DNA of 45,867 nt from Pedobacter cryotolerans (GTDB lineage: Bacteria > Bacteroidota > Bacteroidia > Sphingobacteriales > Sphingobacteriaceae): contig NZ_SWBO01000018.1 in the NCBI RefSeq assembly GCF_005116475.1, positions 1 through 45,867 on the forward strand, in the 5' to 3' direction. This document shows, in pieces, positions 14,992 to 23,170 of the stretch. Made by a program: the position numbers and the translations under genes. The notes under the pieces were generated by a model that saw nothing but the letters and a program-made list of their open reading frames with translations, was not told where the DNA came from and did not search any database. Within the stretch, counting starts at the first letter, position 1. Every line of letters begins with the position of its first letter.

Positions 14992-16416
14992 ATGAAATTA
15001 AATATATATTCGTTAGTAGCAGCCGCCACAATTGCACTTACTTTGCAAAGCGGTTGCAAAAAAGATTTTCTAGATAAACAGCCCTTTAATCAGGTTACTG
15101 GTGATGTTGCCTTTACAACTGCAGCAGGAGCTGAAAAATTAATGGCCGGTGCTTATGGTGGCATGTATAATGATTACCACATCTGGGATTACATGGTAAA
15201 TGGTGATGTTACATCTGACAATGCTTATGCAGGTGGAGATAACCCTGCAAACATTCAAATAGATCTGTTTACAGCAAATTCTACAAACGGTAATGTGGGT
15301 CGTGATTGGGGCGGACTGTATTCAAACATCAAAAATGCAAATGAAGTTTTAGAAAACGTTCCTAACATTCAAGATCAGGCATTAGATGCCAATGGCAGAA
15401 GAAACCAAATTTTAGGAGAAGCATCTACTTTAAGAGCTTATTTCTACTTCCATTTGGTTCGTTTATGGGGTGGTGTTCCTTTAATTTTAAAATCGCCAAC
15501 CAACTTAGAAGAAATGCAAAAACCTCGTTCTACTGTTGATGAAGTGTATGCTCAAATAATTAAAGATTTAGAATATGCTTTACCAAACGTACGTACTTCG
15601 GCACCAAATAAAGGTATCATTACTAAAGGCATCGTAAATGCACTATTAGCAAAAGTTTATGCTGCTAAACCTAATCCAGATTGGGCAAAAGTACAACAAT
15701 ATGCTGATGCAACTATTGCTGGTGGTTATAGTTTAGTGGGCACATTTGATCATTTATTTGATGGCGCACATAAAAACAACAGCGAATCTATTTGGGAAAT
15801 GCAGTATGATGGTTGGGGTGGTCCGAGCGGCCGCGGAAATTGGATGACTGGCGTAATTGTTGGCACAGGTTGGAAACGTTTTTGTACACCAACAAACGAT
15901 TTAATTGCCGCATTTGATACCGAAGGCGATATTATTCGTAAAAACTCTAGCGTTAATTTTAGAAATGTAAGTACTGAAGGATGGTCTGATGATTATTGGA
16001 GTAAAGCTAATTATCCCTTCATAAATAAATACCGTAATGATGATTTGGCAAATTCATACATTTTGCGTTTGGCTGATATTAAGCTATTAAAAGCAGAAGC
16101 TTTGAATGAAGCTAGCACATCGGGCTGGTCTGCAGCTAAAACCATTGTAGATGAAATTCGTTTACGTGTTAACCTAGGTGGAACTCCGGCAAATAACCAA
16201 GCCGCTATGCGTTTGGCTATAGAAAATGAGCGTAGGTTAGAACTAGCTTTTGAAGGTCACCGTTGGTTCGATTTGCTAAGAACCAATAGAGCAGTTGTAG
16301 TTATGAATGCTCAAAAGAATGGTAGTGGCGCTAACTTAAATTATAATGTTACAGCCGCGAAATTACTTTTCCCAATTCCGCAGGCAGAATTAGACCGAAA
16401 CCCTAATTTAAAATAA
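14992..16416 (+). CDS. SusD/RagB-family surface glycan-binding lipoprotein
   Basis: 474 residues. Signal peptide with lipobox LQSGC (lipid-attached Cys22) and the typical KKDFLDKQPFNQVTGDVAFTT start. The middle has LRAYFYFHLVRLWGGVPL, the hallmark TPR-like face that docks on SusC, and the C-terminus has NERRLELAFEGHRWFDLLRTN. It forms the lid of the SusC transporter and binds oligosaccharides outside the cell. A strong terminator-like hairpin follows at once, so the hydrolase genes may be expressed at a lower level or from their own promoter. Confidence 0.95.
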   Translation: MKLNIYSLVAAATIALTLQSGCKKDFLDKQPFNQVTGDVAFTTAAGAEKLMAGAYGGMYNDYHIWDYMVNGDVTSDNAYAGGDNPANIQIDLFTANSTNGNVGRDWGGLYSNIKNANEVLENVPNIQDQALDANGRRNQILGEASTLRAYFYFHLVRLWGGVPLILKSPTNLEEMQKPRSTVDEVYAQIIKDLEYALPNVRTSAPNKGIITKGIVNALLAKVYAAKPNPDWAKVQQYADATIAGGYSLVGTFDHLFDGAHKNNSESIWEMQYDGWGGPSGRGNWMTGVIVGTGWKRFCTPTNDLIAAFDTEGDIIRKNSSVNFRNVSTEGWSDDYWSKANYPFINKYRNDDLANSYILRLADIKLLKAEALNEASTSGWSAAKTIVDEIRLRVNLGGTPANNQAAMRLAIENERRLELAFEGHRWFDLLRTNRAVVVMNAQKNGSGANLNYNVTAAKLLFPIPQAELDRNPNLK

Positions 16417-16422
16417 CTTTAT

Positions 16423-16466
16423 AGTGCAGTATAATATAGTTTCACTGTTTTTATACTGCACTTTTC
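16423..16466 (+). terminator. hairpin after susD
   Basis: AGTGCAGTAT (16423-16432) pairs perfectly with ATACTGCACT (16453-16462), followed by a short T-run. Probably an attenuating terminator between susD and the hydrolases, as in other Sus-like loci where SusCD transcripts are more abundant. Confidence 0.75.
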
Positions 16467-16475
16467 TACTACATA

Positions 16476-16504
16476 CCCTAAAAATTTATAAAAAATTTTT
16501 AGGG
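16476..16504. promoter_or_regulatory. 12-bp perfect inverted repeat before the GH3 gene
   Basis: CCCTAAAAATTT (16476-16487), a 5-nt loop, AAATTTTTAGGG (16493-16504). The symmetric A/T core and absence of a T-tail make an operator as likely as a terminator. The rest of the 290-bp gap (16417-16706) is AT-rich without a gene. Confidence 0.5.
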
Positions 16505-16706
16505 TTATAAATCGATCAAATACTGCTTTTAATACAACATAGAGGCATATTTAAAAAATAATTTACTCTAAAATTTTATTGTTTTTCGAGAATTTCATTA
16601 AAAATAAATTTTGATTTCAACAATCAAATTTGATTAAGTTTACCATCACCAAATATAGCCTCTTCAATTTTTTAAGACTTATACATATTCATTCACTACG
16701 CTAATT

Positions 16707-19019
16707 ATGAACTTTAAAAACTATAGCTTAACGCTATTATTGTTGCTTAGTAGTTTTCAAATTTTTGCACAACCCAAACCAAAACAAACTGCTTTAGAAT
16801 TAAAAGTTAACGCCTTAATGGCAAAAATGACCTTAGAAGAAAAAGTAGGTCAGATGGCTCAAATTACTTTAGATGTAATTGGAAACGGCAAAGATCGTTT
16901 TAGTAGCGATGAACCTTTTACACTAGATGAGCAGGCCATGCAAAAAGCATTGGTTCAATACAAACTAGGTTCTGTTTTAAACGCATCAAATAACAGAGCT
17001 AGAACTCCGCAGCATTGGTTAGAAGTAATCACAAAAATTCAAAAAGTTGCAATGAGCAACAAAAATGCTATACCTGTTATTTATGGTATAGATGCCATAC
17101 ATGGCGAAACTTACACTGCTGGTGCAACTATGTTTCCGCAGCAAATTGGCCAAGCAGCAACATTTAATAGAGAATTGGTTTATAAAGGAGCTGAAATTAC
17201 TGCTTATGAAACTCGTGCTAGTTCTATTCCTTGGGCATTTTCGCCACTGTTAGATTTAGGTGCCGATCCTCGTTTTCCTCGCCAATGGGAAAGTTTTGGC
17301 GAAGATCCTTATCTAATTACTGAATTAGGTAAACAAATGGTTTATGGTTTTCAAGGCAAAGACAATAACATTGCCAACCCAACCAAAGTTGCCGCATCGA
17401 TAAAACACTTTTTAGGCTATCAGGTTCCAGTTTCTGGTAAAGACAGAACACCTGCGATTATATCAGACCAAGCGCTTAGAGAATACCATTTACCACCATT
17501 TAAAGCAGCAATTGAAGCTGGAGCACGTACAATTATGATCAATTCTGGCTTAATTAACGGCGTACCTGTTCATGCAAACTATAAAATCCTTACTAAATTA
17601 CTAAAAGAAGAATTAGGATTTAAGGGCTTAGTAGTAACCGATTGGGGAGATATTGAGAATTTGCATAAAAGAGATCGTGTAGCAAAAGACAATAAAGAAG
17701 CCGTAATGATGGCCATTAATGCTGGTATAGATATGTCTATGGTTGCTTACCAATACGAACCTTTTTGCGATGATTTAATTGCACTTGTAAAGGAAGGGAA
17801 AGTTAAACAAAGTAGAATTGATGATGCTGTTAGAAGAATTTTAACAGTTAAATATGAATTAGATTTATTTAACAATCCCACTACAGATATTAAAGATTAT
17901 CCAAAATTTGGAAGTGTTGAGTTTGAGCAAGCTTCTCAACAAGCTGCTACTGAATCTATTACCTTGTTAAAAAATAACGATAATGTTTTACCGCTTAAAA
18001 AATCGACTAAAATATTAGTAACAGGACCAAATGCAAACTCGATGCGTACCTTAAATGGCGCTTGGACTTACTCTTGGCAAGGTGAAAAAGTGGAAGATTT
18101 TGCAGCAAAATACAATACCATTTTAGAAGCCTTAGAAAACAAAATTGGTAAGCAAAATGTAACCTATTTACCCGGTGTAAGCTATAAAATGGATGGCAAA
18201 TATTATGAAGAATATGCCGACCAATTAGAAGAAACCATCGCGGCAGCAAAAAACGCTGATGTTGTGGTGCTTTGCCTAGGCGAAAATTCTTATACAGAAA
18301 CACCAGGCAATTTAAGCGACCTATATTTATCTGATTTACAAACAGAATTAGCTCAAAAACTAGCTGCAACTGGCAAAACTATCATTTTGGTATTAAATGA
18401 AGGCAGACCACGCATTATTAGCAAATTTGAGCAAAAGATGGCTGCTATTGTACAAACCTATTTACCTGGTAATTTTGGTGGTAACGCATTGGCGGATATT
18501 TTATATGGCGATGTTAATCCATCAGGAAAACTCCCTTACACTTATCCTCAATTTCCAAATGCTTTGTTTACCTATTACCACAAACCATCAGAATCTAGAG
18601 AAACTACAGAAGGAATTTACAATTACAACGCCGATTACAATCCGCAGTATGTATTTGGTCATGGTTTAAGCTACACCACTTTTAATTATAGTGATATTAA
18701 ATTAAGCACCTCTACCTTAAAAAAGGGGCAAACTTTAACTATTAGTGTTAATGTAAGCAATACCGGTAAAGTAACTGGTAAAGAAAGCGTGTTGTTATTT
18801 ATAACAGATTTAGTAGCTAGTGATATTAGTCCAGATGTAAAACGTTTAAAAGGATTTGATAAAATTGAGCTTAAAGCAGGCGAAACCAAAACAATAACTT
18901 TTAAAATTACACCAGATGATATTGCTTTTGTTAACTCTGAATTGAAAAAAATTACTGAACCTGGTGAGTTTGAAATTCTATTAGGAAACAAAAAAATTAA
19001 ATTCAATTACACCCTTTAA
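16707..19019 (+). CDS. GH3 beta-glucosidase (BglX-like), periplasmic
   Basis: 770 residues, the usual length of BglX-type enzymes. Signal peptide 1-21. The GH3 N-terminal barrel starts at KMTLEEKVGQM; WESFGEDPYL, the KHF motif (233-235) and the nucleophile Asp312 in GLVVTDWGD are intact. The second alpha/beta domain (about 400-620) and a C-terminal fibronectin-like domain (NVSNTGKVTGKESVLLFI) follow. It would release glucose from beta-gluco-oligosaccharides in the periplasm. It is followed 8 nt later by a GH30 gene, a pairing known from beta-1,6-glucan loci. Confidence 0.94.
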   Translation: MNFKNYSLTLLLLLSSFQIFAQPKPKQTALELKVNALMAKMTLEEKVGQMAQITLDVIGNGKDRFSSDEPFTLDEQAMQKALVQYKLGSVLNASNNRARTPQHWLEVITKIQKVAMSNKNAIPVIYGIDAIHGETYTAGATMFPQQIGQAATFNRELVYKGAEITAYETRASSIPWAFSPLLDLGADPRFPRQWESFGEDPYLITELGKQMVYGFQGKDNNIANPTKVAASIKHFLGYQVPVSGKDRTPAIISDQALREYHLPPFKAAIEAGARTIMINSGLINGVPVHANYKILTKLLKEELGFKGLVVTDWGDIENLHKRDRVAKDNKEAVMMAINAGIDMSMVAYQYEPFCDDLIALVKEGKVKQSRIDDAVRRILTVKYELDLFNNPTTDIKDYPKFGSVEFEQASQQAATESITLLKNNDNVLPLKKSTKILVTGPNANSMRTLNGAWTYSWQGEKVEDFAAKYNTILEALENKIGKQNVTYLPGVSYKMDGKYYEEYADQLEETIAAAKNADVVVLCLGENSYTETPGNLSDLYLSDLQTELAQKLAATGKTIILVLNEGRPRIISKFEQKMAAIVQTYLPGNFGGNALADILYGDVNPSGKLPYTYPQFPNALFTYYHKPSESRETTEGIYNYNADYNPQYVFGHGLSYTTFNYSDIKLSTSTLKKGQTLTISVNVSNTGKVTGKESVLLFITDLVASDISPDVKRLKGFDKIELKAGETKTITFKITPDDIAFVNSELKKITEPGEFEILLGNKKIKFNYTL

Positions 19020-19027
19020 CCAACGAT

Positions 19028-20482
19028 ATGAGATTTTCAACAATCATACTTTTTTCGTGCCTCATTTCTTTAGGTTCGTGTGCATGTAAAAAAAGCACAA
19101 AAAACGCAAAAGTAGAAGATGGAGCAACAACACCTCCAGTTACAAATCCTGTAGCAAGTGATGTAAGTTTTTGGCTAACCAAAGGAGATAAATCAGCGCT
19201 GCTACAAAAGCAAAACGTAGCACTAAATTTTACTGCTACCAATAATTCTTATTCAAGTATTGAGATAGATGAAGCTCAAGTATTTCAAAGTATAGATGGT
19301 TTTGGATATACTTTAACTGGCGGAAGTGCAACATTAATAAATAGTTTAGGAGCAACAGAAAAAGATGCTTTAATTAAAGAATTGTTTGGCACAGAAGAAA
19401 ATGCAATTGGTGTTAGTTATTTGAGGTTAAGCGTAGGTGCGTCTGATTTGAGTGCAAATGTTTTCACCTATAATGAGCGTCCAAACGGACAAACAGATGT
19501 AAATCAAGATCATTTTAGCATTGCTTCAGAAATGACTGATTTGGTACCTATCCTTAAAAAGATTTTGGCGATTAATCCCAATATTAAAATTATGGGCTCA
19601 CCATGGACAGCACCTACTTGGATGAAAACTAATAATGCCTATAAAGGCGGAAGTTTAAAGCCCGAATATTATGCTGCTTATGCAAAATATTTTGTAAAAT
19701 ACATACAAGCTATGAAAGCTCAGGGTATTACTATAGATGCAATTACCATTCAAAATGAACCTTTGCACCCTGGCAATAACCCAAGCATGTATATGGAAGC
19801 CAAAGACCAAGCAATTTTTATTAAAACTGCATTAGGCCCAGCTTTTGAAGCAGCTAACATTACTACTAAAATTATCATTTACGATCATAATGCAGATAGA
19901 CCAGACTATCCGATGGAAATTTTAGCCGATGCAGCCGCTAGCAAATATGTTGATGGTTCGGCATTTCATTTATACGGAGGTCAAATTTCTGCATTAAGTA
20001 CCGTTCGTAATGCATACCCAAACAAAAATATTTATTTTACTGAGCAATGGGTGGGCGGACCAGGTAATTTTGCCGAAGATTTGAAATGGCATATATCTAC
20101 TTTAATTGTTGGGGCTACTAGAAATTGGAGCAAAAATGTTTTAGAATGGAATTTAGCTGCCGACCCTAACTATAACCCACATACGCCTGATGGCGGCTGT
20201 ACTAGCTGTTTAGGAGCCATAACAATAGCCCCAGCAGTTTCTAGAAATGTTGCTTATTATGTAATTGCGCATGCATCAAAATTTGTAAGGCCAGGTTCAG
20301 TTAGAATTGGTTCTACCTTAAACAGCGTATTAAGCAATGTTGCTTTTAAAACTCCAGATGGCAAAAAAGCATTGGTTGTGATGAATACAAGTTCAAATGA
20401 TCAAACTTTTAACATCAAACACAATGGCAAAATAGTAACTACCATGTTGCCTGCAGGCGCCGCTGGCACCTTTGTTTGGTAA
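19028..20482 (+). CDS. GH30 glucanase lipoprotein (likely endo-beta-1,6-glucanase)
   Basis: 484 residues. Lipoprotein signal with lipobox-like SLGSC (Cys18; Cys20 also near), so probably surface-anchored. The GH30 barrel carries the acid/base Glu244 in TIQNEPLHPG and the nucleophile Glu339 in IYFTEQWVGGPG, both intact; GFGYTLTGGSA and SPWTAPTWMK are family signatures. A C-terminal beta-domain ends in VW. GH30 covers glucosylceramidases and endo-1,6-glucanases; the SusCD and GH3 context favours cutting beta-1,6-glucan outside the cell. The exact subfamily needs a tree. It overlaps no gene and is followed by a terminator. Confidence 0.92.
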   Translation: MRFSTIILFSCLISLGSCACKKSTKNAKVEDGATTPPVTNPVASDVSFWLTKGDKSALLQKQNVALNFTATNNSYSSIEIDEAQVFQSIDGFGYTLTGGSATLINSLGATEKDALIKELFGTEENAIGVSYLRLSVGASDLSANVFTYNERPNGQTDVNQDHFSIASEMTDLVPILKKILAINPNIKIMGSPWTAPTWMKTNNAYKGGSLKPEYYAAYAKYFVKYIQAMKAQGITIDAITIQNEPLHPGNNPSMYMEAKDQAIFIKTALGPAFEAANITTKIIIYDHNADRPDYPMEILADAAASKYVDGSAFHLYGGQISALSTVRNAYPNKNIYFTEQWVGGPGNFAEDLKWHISTLIVGATRNWSKNVLEWNLAADPNYNPHTPDGGCTSCLGAITIAPAVSRNVAYYVIAHASKFVRPGSVRIGSTLNSVLSNVAFKTPDGKKALVVMNTSSNDQTFNIKHNGKIVTTMLPAGAAGTFVW

Positions 20483-20517
20483 AGATTTTCATTACACATT
20501 TAATGATTGATTTAGTT

Positions 20518-20542
20518 AATCCCGATTATTGTCGGGATTTTC
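20518..20542 (+). terminator. terminator of the polysaccharide utilization locus
   Basis: AATCCCGA (20518-20525), 6-nt loop, TCGGGATT (20532-20539), then T-rich sequence, 35 nt after the GH30 stop. Confidence 0.8.
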
Positions 20543-20630
20543 TATTTTATGGGCATACTAAAATCAATAAATTATGATATCTTGCGCAAAAGCTAACTAA
20601 ACTTTCCCCTATTGTTTTGTTAAATTACTT

Positions 20631-21092
20631 ATGAAAAAAATCATCCTACCTTTAGTTCTTGTTACACTAATATTTACCGCCTGCCAAAGCGAAAGTAATC
20701 AAGAAAGCATTGACTCAACCTTAACTTCGGAGAAAGTTAATATTAGCGAAACTTACTGTTACAGTTTTATTAAAAATAACGATACAGCAAAGCTAAACTT
20801 TATTAATACGAACGGAATTACTACTGGCGAATTGAGTTACCATTTATACCAAAAAGATAAAAATAAAGGTATTATAGAAGGTGAAATGAAAGGTGATACC
20901 TTAATTGTGGATTATACTTTTGATTCTGAAGGTTCAGAATCTGTTCGTGAAGTTGTTTTTTTAAAAAGGAACAATCAGTTAATTGAAGGGTTTGGCGATG
21001 TGGAAGAAAAAGATGGAAAAACTGTTTTTAAAGATAAATCTAAACTGATTTTTGGTAATTCTATTGTTTTTAAAAAAGTTGATTGCCAATAA
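20631..21092 (+). CDS. small lipoprotein of unknown function
   Basis: 153 residues. Signal peptide with lipobox IFTAC (Cys18). The mature part contains CYSFIKNNDTAKLNF and GIIEGEMKGDTLIVDYTFDSEGSESVREVVFLKRNNQLIEGFGD, a beta-strand-rich pattern seen in many unnamed Bacteroidota lipoproteins. No family name can be given. Its stop codon (21090-21092) directly abuts the stop of the opposing pseudouridine synthase gene, leaving no room for a separate terminator. Confidence 0.8.
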   Translation: MKKIILPLVLVTLIFTACQSESNQESIDSTLTSEKVNISETYCYSFIKNNDTAKLNFINTNGITTGELSYHLYQKDKNKGIIEGEMKGDTLIVDYTFDSEGSESVREVVFLKRNNQLIEGFGDVEEKDGKTVFKDKSKLIFGNSIVFKKVDCQ

Positions 21093-21791
21093 TTAATCTT
21101 CTACATTAAAATTTTCAAACCTTTCCCAAAAGCCATCAACAGGTAATGGTGCAAATATTTTAACGGGTTCTTTTTGCACAGGGTGGATAAACTCTAACTG
21201 CCTAGCATGTAAACAAATGCTTCCTTTTCTGCTACCGCGAGGATATCCATATTTATTATCGCCAACTATTGGGCAATCCATTGTAGAAAGCTGAACTCTA
21301 ATTTGATGTGAGCGACCAGTTATTGGGTTGACCTGTAAGAGCTGAAAACCGCCAAGTTCGCCTATTAATTTATAATTTAGCTCAGACCTTTGGCTACCTG
21401 CAACTTCTTTATTATAAGCAGCAACTACATTTTTCTGAGGATTTTTAATCAAATAATGAACCAAATTACCTGCTAATCGAGCAGGTTTATTTCTTACTAC
21501 TGCAAAATAGGTTTTTCGAACCTCACGATTTTTGAAAACCGCATTCATTCGTTCTAAAGCTTTGCTTGTTTTAGCAAATAAAATTACGCCACTAACTGGC
21601 CTATCTAAGCGATGTACTACACCTAAAAATGCACCATTTGGTTTGTTATACTTGGCAGCGATATATTTCTTCACCATCTCATCCAACGGTTCATCACCTG
21701 TTTCATCAACCTGTACAATATCCCCAGAGCGTTTGTTAATCGCAATTAAGTGGTTGTCTTCGTATAAAATATCTGCTTCGGTTATTGGCAT
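21093..21791 (-). CDS. RluA-family pseudouridine synthase
   Basis: 232 residues, shorter than RluD because the S4 domain is missing, as in RluA/RluC-like single-domain forms. The catalytic Asp63 lies in VVHRLDRPVSG, and NPITGRSHQIRVQL and the GDNKYGY region are intact. These enzymes turn uridine into pseudouridine in rRNA or tRNA; the target site cannot be told. The start ATG gives MPITEADILYEDNHLIAINK, the usual beginning. A 7-nt-period repeat (agtatca units, 21796-21820) lies directly upstream. Confidence 0.92.
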   Translation of the reverse strand: MPITEADILYEDNHLIAINKRSGDIVQVDETGDEPLDEMVKKYIAAKYNKPNGAFLGVVHRLDRPVSGVILFAKTSKALERMNAVFKNREVRKTYFAVVRNKPARLAGNLVHYLIKNPQKNVVAAYNKEVAGSQRSELNYKLIGELGGFQLLQVNPITGRSHQIRVQLSTMDCPIVGDNKYGYPRGSRKGSICLHARQLEFIHPVQKEPVKIFAPLPVDGFWERFENFNVED

Positions 21792-21847
21792 TCGTAGTAT
21801 TTAGTATCAAGTATCAAGACTTGAGTTATGTAAAAAGCTTTTGTTAT

Positions 21848-21944
21848 TTAAACCCGATTGGAGTGTAAATCCTTTTTGTTGCATCATCCTTCGACAGGCT
21901 CAGGATGACATTGACAAAAAGATTGTAACGGAAAGCGGGGCTGA
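21848..21944. repeat. nested composite repeat
   Basis: Outer element: AAACCCGATTGG at the left and GAAAGCGGGGCTG at the right, with an inner stem AATCCTTTTTGT/ACAAAAAGATT. In its loop (21885-21910) sits a half copy of the REP-like family, GACAGGCTCAGGATGAC. A similar outer element is at 38295-38355. Confidence 0.65.
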
Positions 21945-22003
21945 TGTATCCGAGAAGCACTACTACTGCTTTTCAAATCAAGTCAAAACGCCCAACTCCC
22001 AAC

Positions 22004-22819
22004 TTAATATTGTTCTTTCTCGTTCGGAAAATCTTTTGCTTTTACATCTTTAATATAAGATTGTGCAGCGCCTAAAATTCCTTCGTATAAATCTAAATAT
22101 TGGCGTAAAAAGCGTGGTCTAAAACCTTTGGTTAAGCCAATCATATCATTAACAACTAAAACTTGTCCATCGCAATCTGGTCCGGCACCAATTCCTATTG
22201 TTGGTATATGTAAGCTTTCGCTCACTTCTTTGGCTAATTTAGCCGGAATTTTCTCTAACACAACTGCAAAACAACCTGCATCTTGTAAAGCTAAAATATC
22301 TGTTTTCAGCTTATTTGCTTCTTCCTCGTCTTTAGCTCTTACTGTATAGGTTCCAAATTTATAAATAGATTGTGGCGTTAAACCCAAATGCCCCATTACA
22401 GGTATGCCAGCAGTAATAATTCGCTGTATAGATTCAACAACCTCAACCCCACCTTCTAACTTTACACCATGAGCACCAGATTCTTTCATAATTCTGATTG
22501 CAGAATTTAAAGCTTCCTTAGAATTGCCTTGGTACGAACCGAAAGGCAAATCTACCACCACAAATGCTCTGGTAGCACCGCGAACAACGCCTTGTGCATG
22601 GTAAATCATTTGGTCTAAGGTAATTGGCAAAGTAGTTTCGTGACCAGCCATTACATTAGATGCAGAATCGCCTACCAATAAAACATCTAATCCGGCATCA
22701 TCTAAAATGGTAGCCATCGAATAATCGTAAGCGGTTAACATGGCAATTTTTTCACCACGTTGTTTCATTTCTTGTAAAATGTGGGTAGTTATCCGCTTAA
22801 TTTCTTTGTTTACAGACAT
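22004..22819 (-). CDS. panB: 3-methyl-2-oxobutanoate hydroxymethyltransferase
   Basis: 271 residues, the normal PanB length. It adds a hydroxymethyl group from methylenetetrahydrofolate to 2-oxoisovalerate, the first committed step of pantothenate (coenzyme A) synthesis in the cytoplasm. Visible: ITMLTAYDYSMA-like start (KIAMLTAYDYSMATILDDAG), VGDSASNVMAGHETTLPITLDQM, VVDLPFGSYQ, VKLEGG, GHLGLTPQS and IGIGAGPDCDGQVLV. I choose the start at 22819 (MSVNKEIKR); an earlier in-frame ATG at 22840 lies inside the -7 promoter box. The gene is divergent from carA. Other pantothenate genes are not nearby. Confidence 0.95.
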   Translation of the reverse strand: MSVNKEIKRITTHILQEMKQRGEKIAMLTAYDYSMATILDDAGLDVLLVGDSASNVMAGHETTLPITLDQMIYHAQGVVRGATRAFVVVDLPFGSYQGNSKEALNSAIRIMKESGAHGVKLEGGVEVVESIQRIITAGIPVMGHLGLTPQSIYKFGTYTVRAKDEEEANKLKTDILALQDAGCFAVVLEKIPAKLAKEVSESLHIPTIGIGAGPDCDGQVLVVNDMIGLTKGFRPRFLRQYLDLYEGILGAAQSYIKDVKAKDFPNEKEQY

Positions 22820-22837
22820 GTTGTTTGTTTTGTATTG

Positions 22838-22866
22838 CAAAATTAGGTTTTATTATTGTAAACCAA
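22838..22866 (-). promoter_or_regulatory. panB promoter
   Basis: On the minus strand, TAATTTTG (22838-22845) is preceded by TTG (22864-22866) with an 18-nt spacer. The transcript would start near 22832, about 12 nt before the chosen start codon. Confidence 0.65.
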
Positions 22867-22984
22867 ACAAAGCCAACATAACAAAGATGAAAGATAAACA
22901 CAGCTGTCGCAATTAAGATTTTACAAGTAAAGTTTTAATGTCCATGTGTATATCTCCATTTGCTATACTTTTTTAAAAAAAATC

Positions 22985-23014
22985 TTGAAAAAGCCGTTCA
23001 AAAAGCTACCTTTG
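22985..23014 (+). promoter_or_regulatory. carA promoter
   Basis: TTG (22985-22987), a 19-nt spacer, TACCTTTG (23007-23014): an ideal Bacteroidota housekeeping promoter. It gives a leader of about 140 nt before carA. Together with the panB promoter it accounts for most of the 343-bp gap 22820-23162. Confidence 0.75.
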
Positions 23015-23023
23015 TATCCTGAA

Positions 23024-23170
23024 ATGAATGAGTTCAATCAGACTTCTTTTTTAGCTTACAAAAACGGCAAAACCGTTACGAAATTCCATTCTTTTATACC
23101 TCACCCCAACCCTCTCCTAAAGGAGAAGGAGTATTTTAAATTATATTCTTATTGTATTTCAAATGACTAA
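23024..23170 (+). other. possible leader ORF in the carA transcript
   Basis: A 48-codon frame from ATG 23024 (MNEFNQTSFLAYKNGK...) starts about 10 nt after the carA -7 box and ends 8 nt inside carA. Part of it (HPNPLLKEKE) is encoded by a short hairpin repeat (CCTCTCCTAAAGGAGAAGG, 23111-23129) of the kind seen in intergenic regions, which argues against a conserved peptide. It may simply be noncoding leader. Confidence 0.25.

Noticed and set aside
18007..18369. 120-codon minus-strand frame inside the GH3 gene
   Set aside because: Antisense to an intact, well-conserved glycosidase; leucine/phenylalanine-rich shadow with no motif.
22820..22840. Longer start for panB (ATG at 22840)
   Set aside because: The codon lies inside the TAATTTTG promoter box, and the added residues (MQYKTNN) are not typical; ATG 22819 fits the family.
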